A stretch of 64,000 nucleotides of DNA from Gerris lacustris (lineage: Eukaryota; Arthropoda; Insecta; Hemiptera; Gerridae). Shown piece by piece: positions 12,251 through 25,160 of this stretch. The notes under the pieces are model-generated. The model ran no database searches. It was not told the DNA's origin and saw only the letters and a list, made by a program, of their open reading frames with translations. Position 1 is the stretch's first letter. Every line of letters starts with the position of its first letter. The translations under genes and the position numbers were made by a program. The stretch spans positions 14,193,687 through 14,257,686 of the forward strand of contig OX578284.1 of NCBI GenBank assembly GCA_951217055.1, in the 5' to 3' direction.

Positions 12251-12748
12251 CCCAAATTTTTTTAATAATAATATTTAATTTCAGATCGATTAAAACAGTA
12301 ATGTCATAACACCCTACCCTCTATCATCTCTTCGGTATACTTACTTACTTACTAGCCAATGCCCACTCTTGCCTGTTGAGCCATGTGACGCGCTGACCGG
12401 TACAGACGGGCTTCGGTGAAAAGTTGGTTTTCGTCCTCCTGGGAATGGTCAAGGGCTGTGCATGCTTAAAGGTCTTCGGTATACGATTAATTAATAATCT
12501 TACCAAAATAAAAGACATTTGTTTGTCAGAAAAGTTATGTTTCGTTTTGTGAAATTACTGGAACAATAAAAAAAAGCTTGTTCAATGCGACACCGCTCTT
12601 TCCCATAGTCGTACATCTGACCAAAAACGGTACTAATACTAAATCTGAGCCAGCAGTATAATAACCCTGAGTTCACTAATAATTATGGATGGAAACTTCA
12701 CATCTAACCTAATTACCTGATCTTAAACCAATATTTGATCACTATTTT
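12251..12748. other. No gene seen
   Basis: It holds a GC-richer island at 12350-12475 (agccaatgcccactcttgcc onward) next to three cttactta repeats. It could be a retroposon piece, but it has no second copy here. Confidence 0.35.
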
Positions 12749-12878
12749 GCTTCCGAGCTTACCGAAGGTAACGGAAGCATTGTGTTCACTTTTGAGAACG
12801 AAAAACTTTTATGCCTCCGATTTTAAAAATTCCAAGACAGAAATCCGTTTCAGACATCAGGGAACATTTTTGGTCTCG

Positions 12879-12914
<36 letters not shown>

Positions 12915-13336
12915 GGTCTGTGTGTCCGCGAATTATGAAACGTGCGACGATAACTTGAGTAAATGTCCACAGATTTTGATGAAATTTGGTATACTTGTTC
13001 ATGTTACCAATGCCCAGGACGAGTTCGTTGGGCAACGTTATCCGACCAAGCGTTCACGAGGAATGCTTGCGTAAACGTGAACTTCAAATTTAATTTGGAA
13101 TTTTAGGTCGGGAAAAAAATCTAACTTCATCTATTCAATGAGACAAACATTTTTTTCAAATACAATTATTTAGTCGACCAGCAGCGACACCGCTATGAAG
13201 TGTTAAAGATCGCTAAAACTATTAATAGTTTTTACACAGTAAACAATATAACAATAATTTTAATGTTAATATAACAATAAAGTACATGATAGGATGCGAG
13301 GAAGCTATGTGCCACACTAATTGGCAGTCTATTTTT
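12749..13336 (+). mobile_element. Family A1 short element
   Basis: It opens with a self-complementary head gcttccgagcttaccgaagg taacggaagc (12749-12778), followed by a gtct repeat (about 12880-12915), a gatgaaatttggtata phrase, agcgacaccgctatgaa, and a tail ccacactaattggcagtct. A near-identical copy lies at 28507. No protein is encoded: frames through the gtct repeat are low-complexity. Confidence 0.75.
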
Positions 13337-13697
13337 AATGAAAGCGTGAAGCTGATAACTAGGCTTTATTAATTCTTTCAGTAATTACCCTAAATAAAAT
13401 TAAATCATTTAAACCAAATGCTTCATAATTTAGGAAATTTTCATTTCATTTGAAGTCCTTTTCAATCCTATCTTTTGACGGGAAAACCTTAATTAATTAT
13501 ATTTTCTTAAATTTCTAGTATATGACACAACACAACGAGTTTTATCATTTCCTCTTGTAAAGTTATGTTGTGTCAATGGAGATAAATTTATAATCGTTTA
13601 GTACTAAATCAAGTGTGTTTAAGTAAGTATTCAGTGTGTTTTATTCTAAATCAAATTACGAAAGAAAGTAAAAATCATCGCCAATTGGAATCATTAA
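13337..13697. other. No gene seen
   Basis: The stretch 13438-13505 is repeated with few changes at 16456-16530 (ttcatttcatttgaag...cctatcttttgac), an interspersed fragment of unknown type. Confidence 0.45.
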
Positions 13698-14682
13698 CCC
13701 TTAATAACCTAGCGTTGCCATATGGCAACAGCAATACCCCCTCACTTTATTATTGTCTGGAGTGGTCCAAGTTAATATTGAACTTTTTAAATGTTTATAT
13801 TATGTCAAAAGAAGGACTAAATTGATTTTTCATCATTAGATTTATTTGTTTGGTGCAACTCGTATGCGACAAGACAGGTTTAAAAAATGGGTTATTCCAA
13901 ATTTGTGACACGGAAATAATTTTAATTTTTTAAATAATTAATTAATTAAATAATTTTATTATTGGTAATGAAACTATTAGAATAAAGAATATAAAAAATA
14001 TAAAGTTATTGCAGTTTCACAAAATTAAATTTTTCTGCCCTAAATTGAGCGTCAATTTGAAAGTTGCCATATGGCATCGCTAGGACATTAGCCTTACAGT
14101 TTTTTTTCTAAGTCCTAATTTTATTTAGTCATATTTATATTCAAAGTTTTGATATTTTTTTTGCCTAATGTTCATTTTCTATTGATTATTTTCTAAATAT
14201 TTCTCAATTAGTCTCTAAATCTTGTAATTATTTTTGTTGAACAAGTATAATTAGTTACAAATATTATTGGGCTATTCTTTTAAAAATAATATGTATATAA
14301 TAATATCTATTTTTTTTTTTATTACAATTGAATAATAGGTACATTTATATTTTTAGAGGTAATAACAAAATCACATGCATAAAACAAAAAATAAAGAAAT
14401 AATTACATAATTTTGCATATAAACAACATGATACATAATACAGATAACGAAAAAATTAAATTAAATTTACTTTTTTGTTCTTTTAAATAAATTTAGAATT
14501 TTGTTAGTATTATTTGTTCTTTTTTAACCTAAAATTTGTTTTACATACATTTTGTAAAAGAAATTATTATAACATTTACTGAGAAAAAAATCTGTAGGGC
14601 TAATGTCCTATAGCGTTGCCATATGGCAACAGCCCAAATTTGGGGTAAGGAATTTTTTTAAACATGTTTTACATATTAAGGG
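13698..14682. mobile_element. Possible piggyBac-like short element
   Basis: TTAA (13694-13697) is followed by cccttaataacc, and 14673-14682 reads tattaaggg, the inverted match. The expected TTAA does not follow directly on the right. Inside, the 16-bp palindrome gttgccatatggcaac occurs at 13714 and 14615, with a one-sided variant at 14063. The blocks 14055-14098 and 14596-14632 are inverted copies of each other. No transposase. The class is a weak inference from the ends. Confidence 0.35.
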
Positions 14683-14869
14683 ACCTCTTAACGGACAAAA
14701 TCCCCATAAAAAACCAAACAATTCACCAAAAAAATAATTCGAAATGCAATAAGAATTAATGCAATACAAATTTTAAATTCAATAAAATATATATTTTTTT
14801 TAATTTGAACTAGTTGGTCCAAAAATACCTCCATATTTTGTGTTTCTCAAAAAACCTGCTACGTTTTCA

Positions 14870-15245
14870 TGAGTTTTCAAAACCATTTTGAAAACGGTTT
14901 CCATGGGGTTTTGAATACTAAAACCAGTTTGAAAACGGTTTTGGTATTCAAAAACCCTATGGAAACGGTGATTTCAAAACGTTTTAAGTTCAAGGTCAAA
15001 CAGCAAATTTTGGGTTTTGTAATGAAACCGTTTTGAAAAAAATACCCTGGAAACAGGTATTGAATTGAAAACAGAATTGAGACATGCGCAGTTGGTATGA
15101 TGTGCAGAGATATGATAACCTGACAACAATAACTAGTCAAGGCGTGAATAATTTTCTAAATTTTTGTGAAAACTGTTTCGGAATCTTCTCATTCAAACGC
15201 TTTCAGTTTGAAACCAAAATGGTTTTGACGCATGGAACATACTAA
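14870..15245 (+). mobile_element. Family I short element
   Basis: Rich in aaaacggtttccatggggtt and related words. It shares an ordered series of phrases with the inverted copy at 39905-40245, including gagacatgcgcag/ctgcacatgtctc and gatatgataacctgac/gtcaggttatcgtatc. The end phrase ccaaaatggttttgacgcat recurs at 16182, next to another TA array. Confidence 0.6.
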
Positions 15246-15256
15246 ATATATTTTTG

Positions 15257-15260
<4 letters not shown>

Positions 15261-15304
<44 letters not shown>

Positions 15305-15322
15305 TATATACATATATATATA
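15261..15322. repeat. (TA)n with two ca interruptions
   Basis: It follows tatttttgtattta. The same 45-bp lead-in precedes the TA array at 16228, so the lead-in plus TA were duplicated together. Confidence 0.9.
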
Positions 15323-15354
15323 AAGTTTTGTAAAACCTATTTTTTCGTGATCAG

Positions 15355-15549
15355 GGGCCAATCCCGGCCACAATATTGGCCACAATAATTATTATTATTA
15401 TTATATTATATTATTATATTATATTATATTAATTATTATTATTATATTATTGGCCACAATAATAATCCAATTTTGGCCACAATCCCGGCTCAAACTCCCG
15501 CCATGCCAGTGGCTCTATTAGCGAATTTTTTCCAATGGAAATTCGCTAA
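15355..15549. repeat. ggccacaat repeats around a (TTA)n tract, then a small hairpin
   Basis: Several ggccacaat words lie at 15367-15485 on both sides of an att/tatta tract (15384-15450). At 15520-15549, tagcgaattttttcc and ggaaattcgcta form a short hairpin. Confidence 0.6.
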
Positions 15550-16327
<778 letters not shown>

Positions 16328-16597
16328 GTATATATAAAAATATTGTTATGACATATGTGTATAATTTGTTTGTCAGATCTATTTTACTGTGAAATATTCG
16401 TGTGTTCATTCCCTAGATGAATATAAAGCAATCGTATCCTTTCCCTGCACATATATCTTTATTCATTTCATTTCATTTGAAGACCTTTTCAATCCTATCT
16501 TTTGACAGAAAAACCTTTACTTAATAATATTTTCTTTTTTCTTCTTTCTTCCTTTATTTGCATCTCAACATTGGAAAAGAATTTATTCGGGTACTTG

Positions 16598-16711
<114 letters not shown>

Positions 16712-17141
16712 TCTTTATATCCAATTCTATTTTGTTGCTTACTTTATTCCTTCCTCATAGTGTAAATAATAATTTAGAAAAAAGAAAGATTAAATAAAAA
16801 GAACGGAGGATGGAGAAATTGAAATAAAAAACTTTTGTGGAAAAAGAAAATGATACTCCAAGAATTTATCTCTATATTACAAGTAAAAAAGAAGTCAGTC
16901 TCCATATTCTGCTTTACTGTTTTCTATACGTATGGAGAGAATTTGATTACTCCTTCTTTTATTCACATTCTTCACCTTCTCTACCCAATACCAGAAAACG
17001 GGAAAAAATAAATAAATATATATTGTGACATCAGATAACAAAATAAATAATATATATACATATATCAATAAACCCAATAAAAAAATGTTAAATGAATCAA
17101 AACACAACGATAAATTTATTATTTTATACTCTAGATTTCAG

Positions 17142-17144
<3 letters not shown>

Positions 17145-17226
<82 letters not shown>
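17145..17226. repeat. (TA)n microsatellite followed by (gt)n
   Basis: TA to 17226, then a gagtgtgtgtgtgt tract. Confidence 0.95.
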
Positions 17227-17230
<4 letters not shown>

Positions 17231-17327
17231 GAGTGTGTGTGTGTATAGATATATATATCTTGTAACACATGTATTACATTGTAAGGGAGCGTAATAAAAA
17301 TATTTTCATTGTTACATAAAATATTAT

Positions 17328-17373
17328 TGAAGCGAGCGTAGCGAGCTTCCTACATTCAACGAAATATGCTCCG

Positions 17374-17409
<36 letters not shown>

Positions 17410-18111
17410 AGTAACGTTCACGCGTGTGACGATAACTTGAGTAAAACTTGACCGATTTAGTTGAAATTTGGTATACATGTTCCTCTTACTAATACTCAGG
17501 CTAAGTTCGTTGGACAGCGTGATCCGTCCAAGAGTTCGCGCGCAACGCTCGCGTAAACGAGAGGTACAAAAATTAAATTGGAATTTCAGGACGGGAAAAG
17601 AGTCTATAATCATCTATTCGATGAGACGAACATTTTTTTCAAATAATATTTTTTACTAAAACCAACAGCGACACCGCTATGACTTAATAAAGATCGCTAA
17701 AACTATTAAAGCGGACCTAAACGTTTATAATAGAGAAAACAACCTTTTTACCGATATCTTACGTTCTAACGTATCGATTTTAATAAAACTTCATATACAC
17801 CATCTAATGCACAATTGAAACAGGTATGCAAAATTTCAACTTGATACAAGCAAAATTCTTTGCGTAGCGGCGAGATACATTTATAATAATTGTTTAAAAG
17901 CTACCGCGGGTGGTGAAGATTGTTTTAGTCGTATAGTGTATGGTTTGTTTAGGAAGTAAAGCTTTGTACCGAGTACCCCCACTCTTCCCTACACTAACCC
18001 TCTTCCACTTATCTTCAACTATGACATTCATCATGATTAATAAATTTCAATATTCAGTATTTCATTGCAATACGCTCGCTTCAATGATAGAGCCACGCGA
18101 TGCCTAGTATA
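17328..18111 (+). mobile_element. Family B short element, full copy
   Basis: The head tgaagcgagcgtagcgagct is self-complementary. Eight or more gtct repeats (17374-17409) and the phrases gaaatttggtatacatgttc and agcgacaccgctatgac follow. The tail is cgctcgcttcaatgatagag to cgcgatgcctag. It shares its middle with family A but not its ends. An inverted full copy lies at 51946-52713. The octamer aatattat flanks both ends, a possible but AT-rich target duplication. Noncoding. Confidence 0.75.
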
Positions 18112-18306
18112 ATATTATAGTTGTACATATTGTTACCACATATTCAAAATACATTTATATATTATATCCTCCCACCTTATTTAAATTATAGTCACATAGT
18201 TAAATTACAGGAAAATTTTCTTTGTTTATGTTAAAACTTTTTCCTATACATATTTATGCTTTCTACGATATGTGCTATCCCTTTAATCTTTTCCAGTATT
18301 GTTATG

Positions 18307-18560
18307 CGGATCACCGGTGGCCCGAGTGGGGAGAGCACCTGCTAGCTATAACCTGAAATCAAGGTCATTTCCCTGATAATGGTTCAAATCCCAGGAAGGT
18401 AAGGCATGTTTCACACTGATGGTCATACCAAGTGGATGTGGGAAGTGGTTAATAACCCCATCCCGGGGTTTGCTTAATGGGGTTCCATTGAGGATAAGCC
18501 CATGTAGGTGGGTACATAGACCATGTAGGTACGTGGTCTATATAGCTTATGGTTGCCCAC
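18307..18560 (+). mobile_element. tRNA-derived SINE
   Basis: Box A-like ggtggcccgagtgggg (18315 onward) and box B-like ggttcaaatccc (about 18382) are spaced as in a pol III internal promoter. A tRNA-unrelated body follows to the tctatatagctta phrase. The same atatagctta phrase ends the SINEs at 55698 and 61850, suggesting a shared 3' part. The flanks 18112-18306 and 18561-18837 show nothing else. Confidence 0.65.
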
Positions 18561-18740
18561 CTTCAGTAGTTTTATTTGTATTTCAATAATCTTCTTGTGC
18601 AAAAAACAAAATTCATTTTAAAAATCTTTTCATAAGAATAGAAAATCAGCTTAGCTAAGGCTTTATCAACTGAATAATCTAATAATATATCCTTCATTAA
18701 AATGTGTACTTTCAAATTAAACCCCCCAAAAATGTATTTA

Positions 18741-18772
<32 letters not shown>

Positions 18773-18837
18773 AATTTCAATACATAAACTCCTGAATTTG
18801 ACTTATTATGGTCAGTCAGAGTTTGGTTTTCTTGTTT

Positions 18838-19390
18838 TTACTTTCTCATATAAAGAGAAAGTATTGTGATGACGGGAAAATTCGAATTTTGAGATTTTGA
18901 TGGATTTACTCGTTTTGAGGAACCGTTTTAAAAAATGTCTGTCTACCGTCTGTCGTTTGTGCAGACGTGAGGCGCATAAACTACTGGGCCAATTATGACG
19001 AAATTTGCCAAACATATTCAGAAAAATCATACCCTGAGGTTAAATCGAGAAATGAATTTAAAACTCCAAATTTGGGGGTGCTACTCCCCAAAAACTCTGC
19101 ATAAAAGTGAAATAAAATTATTTCTTGAAAATGGTTTCGACGATTTTGATTAAAAAAATTCTAAAAATGTAGTCCAAATAAATAAGAATTTAACGATACA
19201 AGACGTTTTCCTGGGAATAATCTAGTCCCTGAGAAAATAGCTTTAAACGCAGAAGGTGAGAGGCTGGATTCAATTCCCTGTCAAGAAAAAGTTATTTTTA
19301 AGGTAAATTTTGATGATATGTTCAATAATTATTAAATGTAACTCGAAAACTCTGGGCTGAATAATTAACTCTTTTAATATGAGAAAGTTT
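18838..19390 (+). mobile_element. Family D short element
   Basis: Left end tactttctcatataaagag, right end atatgagaaagtt. The inner phrases gagattttgatggatttac, tacgaaatttg-type and ccaaatttgggggtgctac match the copy at 10343. Confidence 0.65.
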
Positions 19391-20496
19391 GTTTGAGTTG
19401 TCTCGGACCGATTTTTCCAGCTTTCATAGACAACAATATCAAATTATTTTCATATATCATACGAATATTAATGTCCACCGATATTAACTATAATTCAAAA
19501 ACCTACCCATCGACAAAATGGATAATTCTCTATTCTACTGCTAAATTAAAATGTCTTTTAACTGAACATATATTACCCTTTTTCTCATTACTAGCAGAGT
19601 CTGAATGTAGAGAACAATAGGAAAATGCATTAAATGGTATTAGAATTTCTCTTACCACAATAATCTAAGTTTTCCGAGCAAAGACTTTCACTTGAATTAT
19701 GTAAAATTCACCCTTTGTATCGCTCTTACACTTGAAAGTGTGGTCAGGGATGTAAATTTAAAGCAGCAGAAAAGAACTGACTATAAGAGAGATGAGCTGC
19801 ATACTATAAATTTATGTAAATGTATACTATAAGTATGTAAATATGCAGAAGGCGATTATGAATCCTTATCTAGGTCAGAGGTTGCATGGGAACCCTTAGA
19901 GTACCCATTAACTGGTAATTGTCCCTTAAAGGTGTCGGTTTCTTACGACTGCTACCTTGATCGATGTTATTATTTCATCCCTTTGACCTTATCTAAAGTA
20001 CTGGCAGTGGATTTCCGCATTTAAAGCACGTCGTTATTCTGTCTAGCTTCTTTAAAAAATAGTTATATCTTTGATTTTTTTTTTTTTTTTTTAATCTTTA
20101 AAGTATATTTGAAGTATTCCATTCCTTCTTTTAAATATTGAATTGTTCCTTCTTTTATAAATTAGTTAAGTAATAGCATTAAATAACTTTCTTTGTTGAA
20201 AAATTCCATTTTATTTGTTGAAGTATTGAACAATTCCATTCTGTACTTATAAATTTACCTGGATTATTCCAACCTTTTTAATAATTTATAGTCGATTGGC
20301 CTACTGTATCATCCACTTTGTTGAAATATTCCATTGTCTTTATAGATTCATTAAAGAATTCCATTCTTCGGATCTTTATTCTACTCTCACTCTAATTAGT
20401 AGTTGTAATACTGTTATTAATAATGGAAGAGGATTATAGTATTCCATTCTATGATGATGTGTTCAATCAATACTGCGTGTTTTTTTTGTTTTTTTT
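19391..20496. other. No gene seen
   Basis: AT-rich. Short words such as attccatt recur at 20118-20360 without a fixed period. There is a poly-T tract at 20078-20092. Confidence 0.4.
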
Positions 20497-21110
20497 ATTA
20501 GCTTGCTTACTTGTTTGTTTGTTTGTCCAGTACAAATCTTGCAATCGATTTTTAACTAACTTCCGGAGTAGCTAGACATTTGAAACTTTTAGAATAGCTC
20601 AGAACACGATGACAATGAAATATTTAAATACTTTTAGCCATCTTTCAGCAGAATTTAATTCGTTTTCAGAAAATTTTGATGTATGGAAAGTTAGTTTGGA
20701 AAAAATCCGCAAGTTATTTTATTTGTTTTGCCATATCCCATATTTACAATCTTCATTTTGACGGGGTTCAAATTTGTTATTGCTATAAATAAGAGATAAA
20801 CATTGAATGACAGCAAAACAGGAAATATATCGATTATATTATTTCAAATATATCGATGGCACCGTTTAGATTTGGTGTTGGGGAGATCCGTTGAGCAAAG
20901 ATTTGTCCCTTTATAGGTTTAAGATCAGCTCTCTAGATGGTTTTCATTTATGTGAAGTAAATAAATTCGGAACTATTTTTTTTTTTTTCACTAACATTAT
21001 ATATTATATAACAATAACAATTATATTATCAACATTACATACGATTCAACAGAAAATTTAGAAACGTAGTATATAAAAATATTTTTTTATCTTGAAATTT
21101 TTCATTTACT
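20497..21110 (+). repeat. Family E interspersed repeat, copy 1
   Basis: From ttagcttgcttacttgtttg through caaatcttgcaatcgatttt and gaatagctcagaacacgatg to gattcaacagaaaattta. A second copy is at 48105-48810 with the same internal order. In both places family F lies downstream, so E and F were copied together or form one composite. Confidence 0.7.
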
Positions 21111-21172
21111 TTATTAAATAATTAAGCTCCTATCACATTCTTAATATTGTGTGTGAATACATAATATTAATA

Positions 21173-21775
21173 GTTATTTATGCCCTTAGGGAGTAAAGTA
21201 AGCCATTATTCCCTGAGCAAATTAGTTGGTTCTTGAGGCGAAGCCGAAGGAACCATGGTCCCTATACCCCGAGGCGTAGCCGAGGGAAAAACGCTAATTA
21301 TCATGAGGGAAATTATAAGCACTTTACTCCCGAGGTGCATACAATATTTTATCTCCAGTAGGGAGAAAACGCATCTTAATTTATTGGACAGTTTTGATTT
21401 ATTATTTTAATAAATAACAATAATAATTGTTAGCACTTTTAATAGCAGATATTATAAGGGATTCAATATTAAAAACAAATAAGAATTGTAATTGAACTCA
21501 AATAAAAGGTTATTTAGATGCAGGTTTAAACAATGATAATCTCAAATTACAAATAAGCTCGAAAAAACAGTGTCGCCAACCTGATTTCAACATCTTCACT
21601 ACATTAGCCATTCATTCTCTTCTATTTATAAAATAATTAAGTTGGAATCCTTCTTATTCTCCCTGGTTTTACTTTTTCTCCCTAATTTTTGAGTTTAGGG
21701 AAGAAAAGACTTACTTTAGTCCCTCTAAACTAATCCAAAATCATAACTTTTCTCCCTTCTGGAGATAAAATATAT
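21173..21775 (+). mobile_element. Family F short element, copy 1
   Basis: It starts tagttatttatgcccttagggagtaaag-like and carries the signature gaggcgaagccgaaggaacc and gaggcgtagccgaggg. Then comes catacaatattttatctcc agtagggaga. A phrase near the 3' end, gacttactttagtccctc, inverts the early gggagtaaagtaagcc. The overall plan resembles family G. Noncoding. Confidence 0.65.
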
Positions 21776-22351
21776 TTAAATAATTATAACTTATCTTATT
21801 TACGAAAATGCTTGATCAGCTGCTACTTAATGGTTTTAGTTGTAAACTAGACAGATAGTGTAACTTTCAGAATTATAGCGAGTCTGATATCTAGGGGAGG
21901 TTTATATTTATCTATATGATCGAATTTACGAAAACGCCTCATCCTTAGTTTTAGTTTGGATTATGTATAAACTATTTTATAAACTCTTTGCACACAAGAG
22001 AGCCTTTTCTTAGTTATATTTATTTTGTGTAAAGCTCAAAAAGTACGTAAAACAAAGTTTAACTACTCTATGTTCTATCCCTTATCCCAAACAGAGTTTT
22101 GTTAACTTACATGTATGTAAAGGAGAGAGTAGCCTTGGATATATTCAATTAGGTCAATCTACATCTGTTACCCTATACTCCTTGCTGCGTATCCCTATCT
22201 ATTAACCCTTCACTCCTTGCTGAGTATCCCTAAATTTATCTTCCAACAGGGAGCTTGAAGTTTTATAGGTTTTCTTCCTGTTCATAATCTCGGTTTATCC
22301 CACACCTCTCAATTTGTTTCTCATGGGAAAAAAACAACGCAATATATATTG
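21776..22351. other. No gene seen
   Basis: AT-rich. The near-repeat cttgctgcgtatccctatct / cttgctgagtatccctaaat at 22180-22235 is the only structure seen. Confidence 0.4.
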
Positions 22352-22800
22352 ACGAGACACCAGGGAACATTATTGGTTCCTTGTCTATATCTGTCGCTCT
22401 ATTTTCGCAAACGAAGATATCTTAAAAACTACTCGTCCGATTTTAATGAAATTTCGATGGCAGGTTATAATTAGTCCATTGTTAGTCCCTTATAGGTTTC
22501 AACCTTCTGCGCCCATTCGTTTCTCTTCGACATGTGCACAAACTTACATTTATTTACACCTCAATTTTTTTAAATTATATATCTGATTTTTAACAAATTT
22601 GTATGGATTGTCAAAAGTAGCATGGGGATAGCTCCTGATTAATATTAACCGTCTGCGGTCTTTCGTAATGTACTATTACAGATTTAAATCGGGGGAAACA
22701 ATTAAATAAATTAGAATAATTGGTTGTAAAACCATAAAATTATTTAAGTATTCGAAATAGAAGCCGACAAAACTATGCGCCACACTAATTGGCAGACAAT
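22352..22800 (+). mobile_element. Family A2 short element, 5'-truncated
   Basis: From gacgagacaccagggaacat to cgccacactaattggcag. It shares ttaaaaactactcgtccgat, gtttcaaccttctgcgc and acatttatttacacct with the next copy. The hairpin head is missing. Confidence 0.65.
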
Positions 22801-22811
22801 TTTAAAATATT

Positions 22812-23420
22812 GCTTCCGAGCTTACCGAAGGTAACGGAAGCTATGTGATCGTTCTGAAGAACGAAAAATTTTTAGGTCTCCGATTTCAAAAATTCCAAGA
22901 CAGAAATCCGTTTCAGACATCAGGGAACATTTTTGCTTCCGTGTCTGTCGGTTTGTCTGTCTGTCGGTCTGTCGTTCAATTTTTGCGAACCAACATATCT
23001 TAAAAACTACACGTTCAATTTTAATGAAATTTGGGTGGTTGGTCATAATTAGCCCATTGTTGGTCCCATATAAGTTTCAACCTTCTGTGCTCATTTGATT
23101 CTCTTCCACATGCTCACAAACATACATTTATTTACACCTATAGCTTCAAAAGATCTTATCTAATTTGAATGAAACTTTTATAGTTTATCGAAAGTAACCC
23201 GCAGATAGCCCCGGATTAATTTGAACCGTCTGCTCTCATTAACTTTTGCTAAATTGATACTTTAATTTGTGTAAAAAATTAAAACAATTTTGTCAGATAA
23301 AAAATAACAGGGGAAACAATTAAACCAATTAGATAATAATGGTTTGTAAAATCATAAAAATTAATAAAGTACGTGGATAGGATGCGAGGGAGCTATGTTC
23401 CACACCAATTGGCAGTCTAT
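22812..23420 (+). mobile_element. Family A2 short element, full copy
   Basis: Hairpin head gcttccgagcttaccgaagg at 22812, then a gtctgt block and the A2 body, then the tail caccaattggcagtct. It lies 11 bp after the previous A2 copy, giving a head-to-tail pair. Confidence 0.7.
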
Positions 23421-23983
23421 TTTTATTGTCTGTTAAGAAAATATAAAATACATTTCTAAAACTAATTATAAATTGCTAATTGTATATTTAAACATAGATA
23501 CGCGTCCGGCACGCACTTTTTAAATAAAGCAAAACCTTCAAAATGTTAATGGTGGACGTCAAATACTCTTAAACTTATAAACAAACAGTAAATATTTATA
23601 TATTTATAGTTCTAACTTAATTTAAAATAATATTTTAAGAGAAAATTATTAATTTTAAGTCTCTAAAACATTTTAAGAAAATTATCTGTAAAATTAGATC
23701 AGTTAAGCTTTGATCAAATTTTCTTTGTAACTTATTTTAATGGAAGAAAATAAAGTGTATTCTCTTTAAGCCAGCTTTTCAACTTTGTAATTTCTCTGGG
23801 CTTTTAGTACTTTCATTTATCTTTAGAGATAATAGAATCCTTGGAAATTTTCTTCGTGATAATGAAATGATATTAAATCATATAATATTTACTTCCTATA
23901 ATGATTATAATTCGTGCAAAAGAGCTCATATTTATACCAGGCTAATGCATAACGCACGACCCAAAATTCTTGTTAGGGTTTCG
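23421..23983. other. No gene seen
   Basis: AT-rich, no structure found. Confidence 0.4.
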
Positions 23984-24235
23984 TCAGTGGCGTAGCTAGG
24001 GCATTGGGGGCCCCCTGCAAAATCTTTTTGGGGCCCCTTGCCAAACAAAATTGATGAGAAAAAAAAAAAACCTCTTGCGTTTAGAACTAGGGGCCCCCTC
24101 TTCGTTGATTTGGGGGCCCCTCCATAATGGGTTTCGTAGATCCTCCTCGAAACCATTATGCTGAAGGTGCTGTGTGTGATGTGTCTGTCTATCGCACTTT
24201 GGTTCATATCTCTTGAACCGTTCTCAAGTTACACA
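23984..24235 (+). mobile_element. DNA-transposon end with cagtggcgtagctagg terminus
   Basis: cagtggcgtagctagggcat at 23986 followed by repeated gggggcccc blocks (24006, 24031, 24093, 24111) is a terminus type seen in hAT-like elements of many animals. The matching opposite end is not in view, so this is a solo end or a truncated copy. Confidence 0.45.
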
Positions 24236-24580
24236 AATAGGGTAAACTAATATTTTATTATTTTTTTAACTTTTGAGTGGGTTATTAAATGAAAGCTACT
24301 AAAAAGTAGATTACAAATATATATCTAAATTTTTAACTTTACATTCTTTATTGGTTTTATGAGTTGAAATCTCCCCCCCCCCCCCCTTCCCTACAACCAC
24401 CCTATAACGGCCTGTCATAAAATTTTGAAATAATAGATGCTATTACTTCATGATTGGCCGATGAAAATTTCCTGAAAAAAGTTAATTTATCTTATAATAT
24501 TATTCCAAGTTGTACCCTTTTTAATAATTTGATGTATGGTGTTGGATCCTTTAGGGTAATAATGCAAAACCTCTTATTTA
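24236..24580. other. No gene seen
   Basis: Contains a poly-C run (24373-24386). The last part may belong to the Penelope-like 3' region on the minus strand. Confidence 0.35.
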
Positions 24581-24620
24581 CGTGGCAACGTTTCGGCCTA
24601 GCCGGCCATTCTCAAGCCTA
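24581..24620 (-). ncRNA. Degenerate hammerhead-like motif
   Basis: On the minus strand, tttaggc is followed by ttgagaa in place of ctgatga. Stem II ggcc/ggcc with loop ggcta and then gaaacg follow. The gaaa side and stem II are intact, but the c3 and g8 positions of the core are changed, so cleavage is unlikely. It lies about 540 bp downstream of the Penelope-like coding remnant on the same strand, where pseudo-LTR ribozymes sit in such elements. Confidence 0.5.
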
Positions 24621-25160
24621 AAAAATATACTTTATTTAGCAAAACGACGTAATATACATATATCTACAAAAGTGTTTTTCTTGATTAACATTTGACTAGC
24701 ATACCTGTAATTTGGAACTGTGAGGATCGTTACATGTTAAGTGAAAATGAAAGTATAGTTAAATCGGAACCACAAAGTTCCTTCGTCAAAACATTGGTTT
24801 TGAAACATAAAATAAACCATCTCCTCACTACCGATCATACAACTTTACGGTTGCATCGCAGCTCAATAACAATAAAATTTAACATAACAAATATTAACAC
24901 CAAGATAAAACAATAAAACATAATAACAATGGGACTAATTTAAAAAGGTAACTGAAAAAAAACCTGGAGCGTAAAAGTTTACTCATCACACTCTTATCAT
25001 TGACTAGCAGGTCTCACATTTAAAGTCGAAAAACAAAAATTTAGATAAATAAAATAAATTAAATTTCAACTCATTAAAAATAGTGTTAAAAAATTAGTAA
25101 TAATGCAAAGTTAACTCTAACAATAATTAAATATATAAAATCTGTCTCGAAGAAAAAATC
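24621..25160. other. Probable 3' untranslated part of the Penelope-like remnant
   Basis: AT-rich and without long frames on the minus strand. Placed here only because it joins the coding end at 25161 to the ribozyme-like motif at 24620. Confidence 0.3.

Noticed and set aside
12880..12915. CRISPR-like or telomeric repeat from (gtct)n
   Set aside because: It is a short simple repeat that recurs inside families A and B. There are no spacers.
17328..18111. Helitron call for family B from its ctag end
   Set aside because: The right end gcctag followed by t fits CTRR, but there is no tc at the left end and no clear hairpin before the ctag. Left unclassified.
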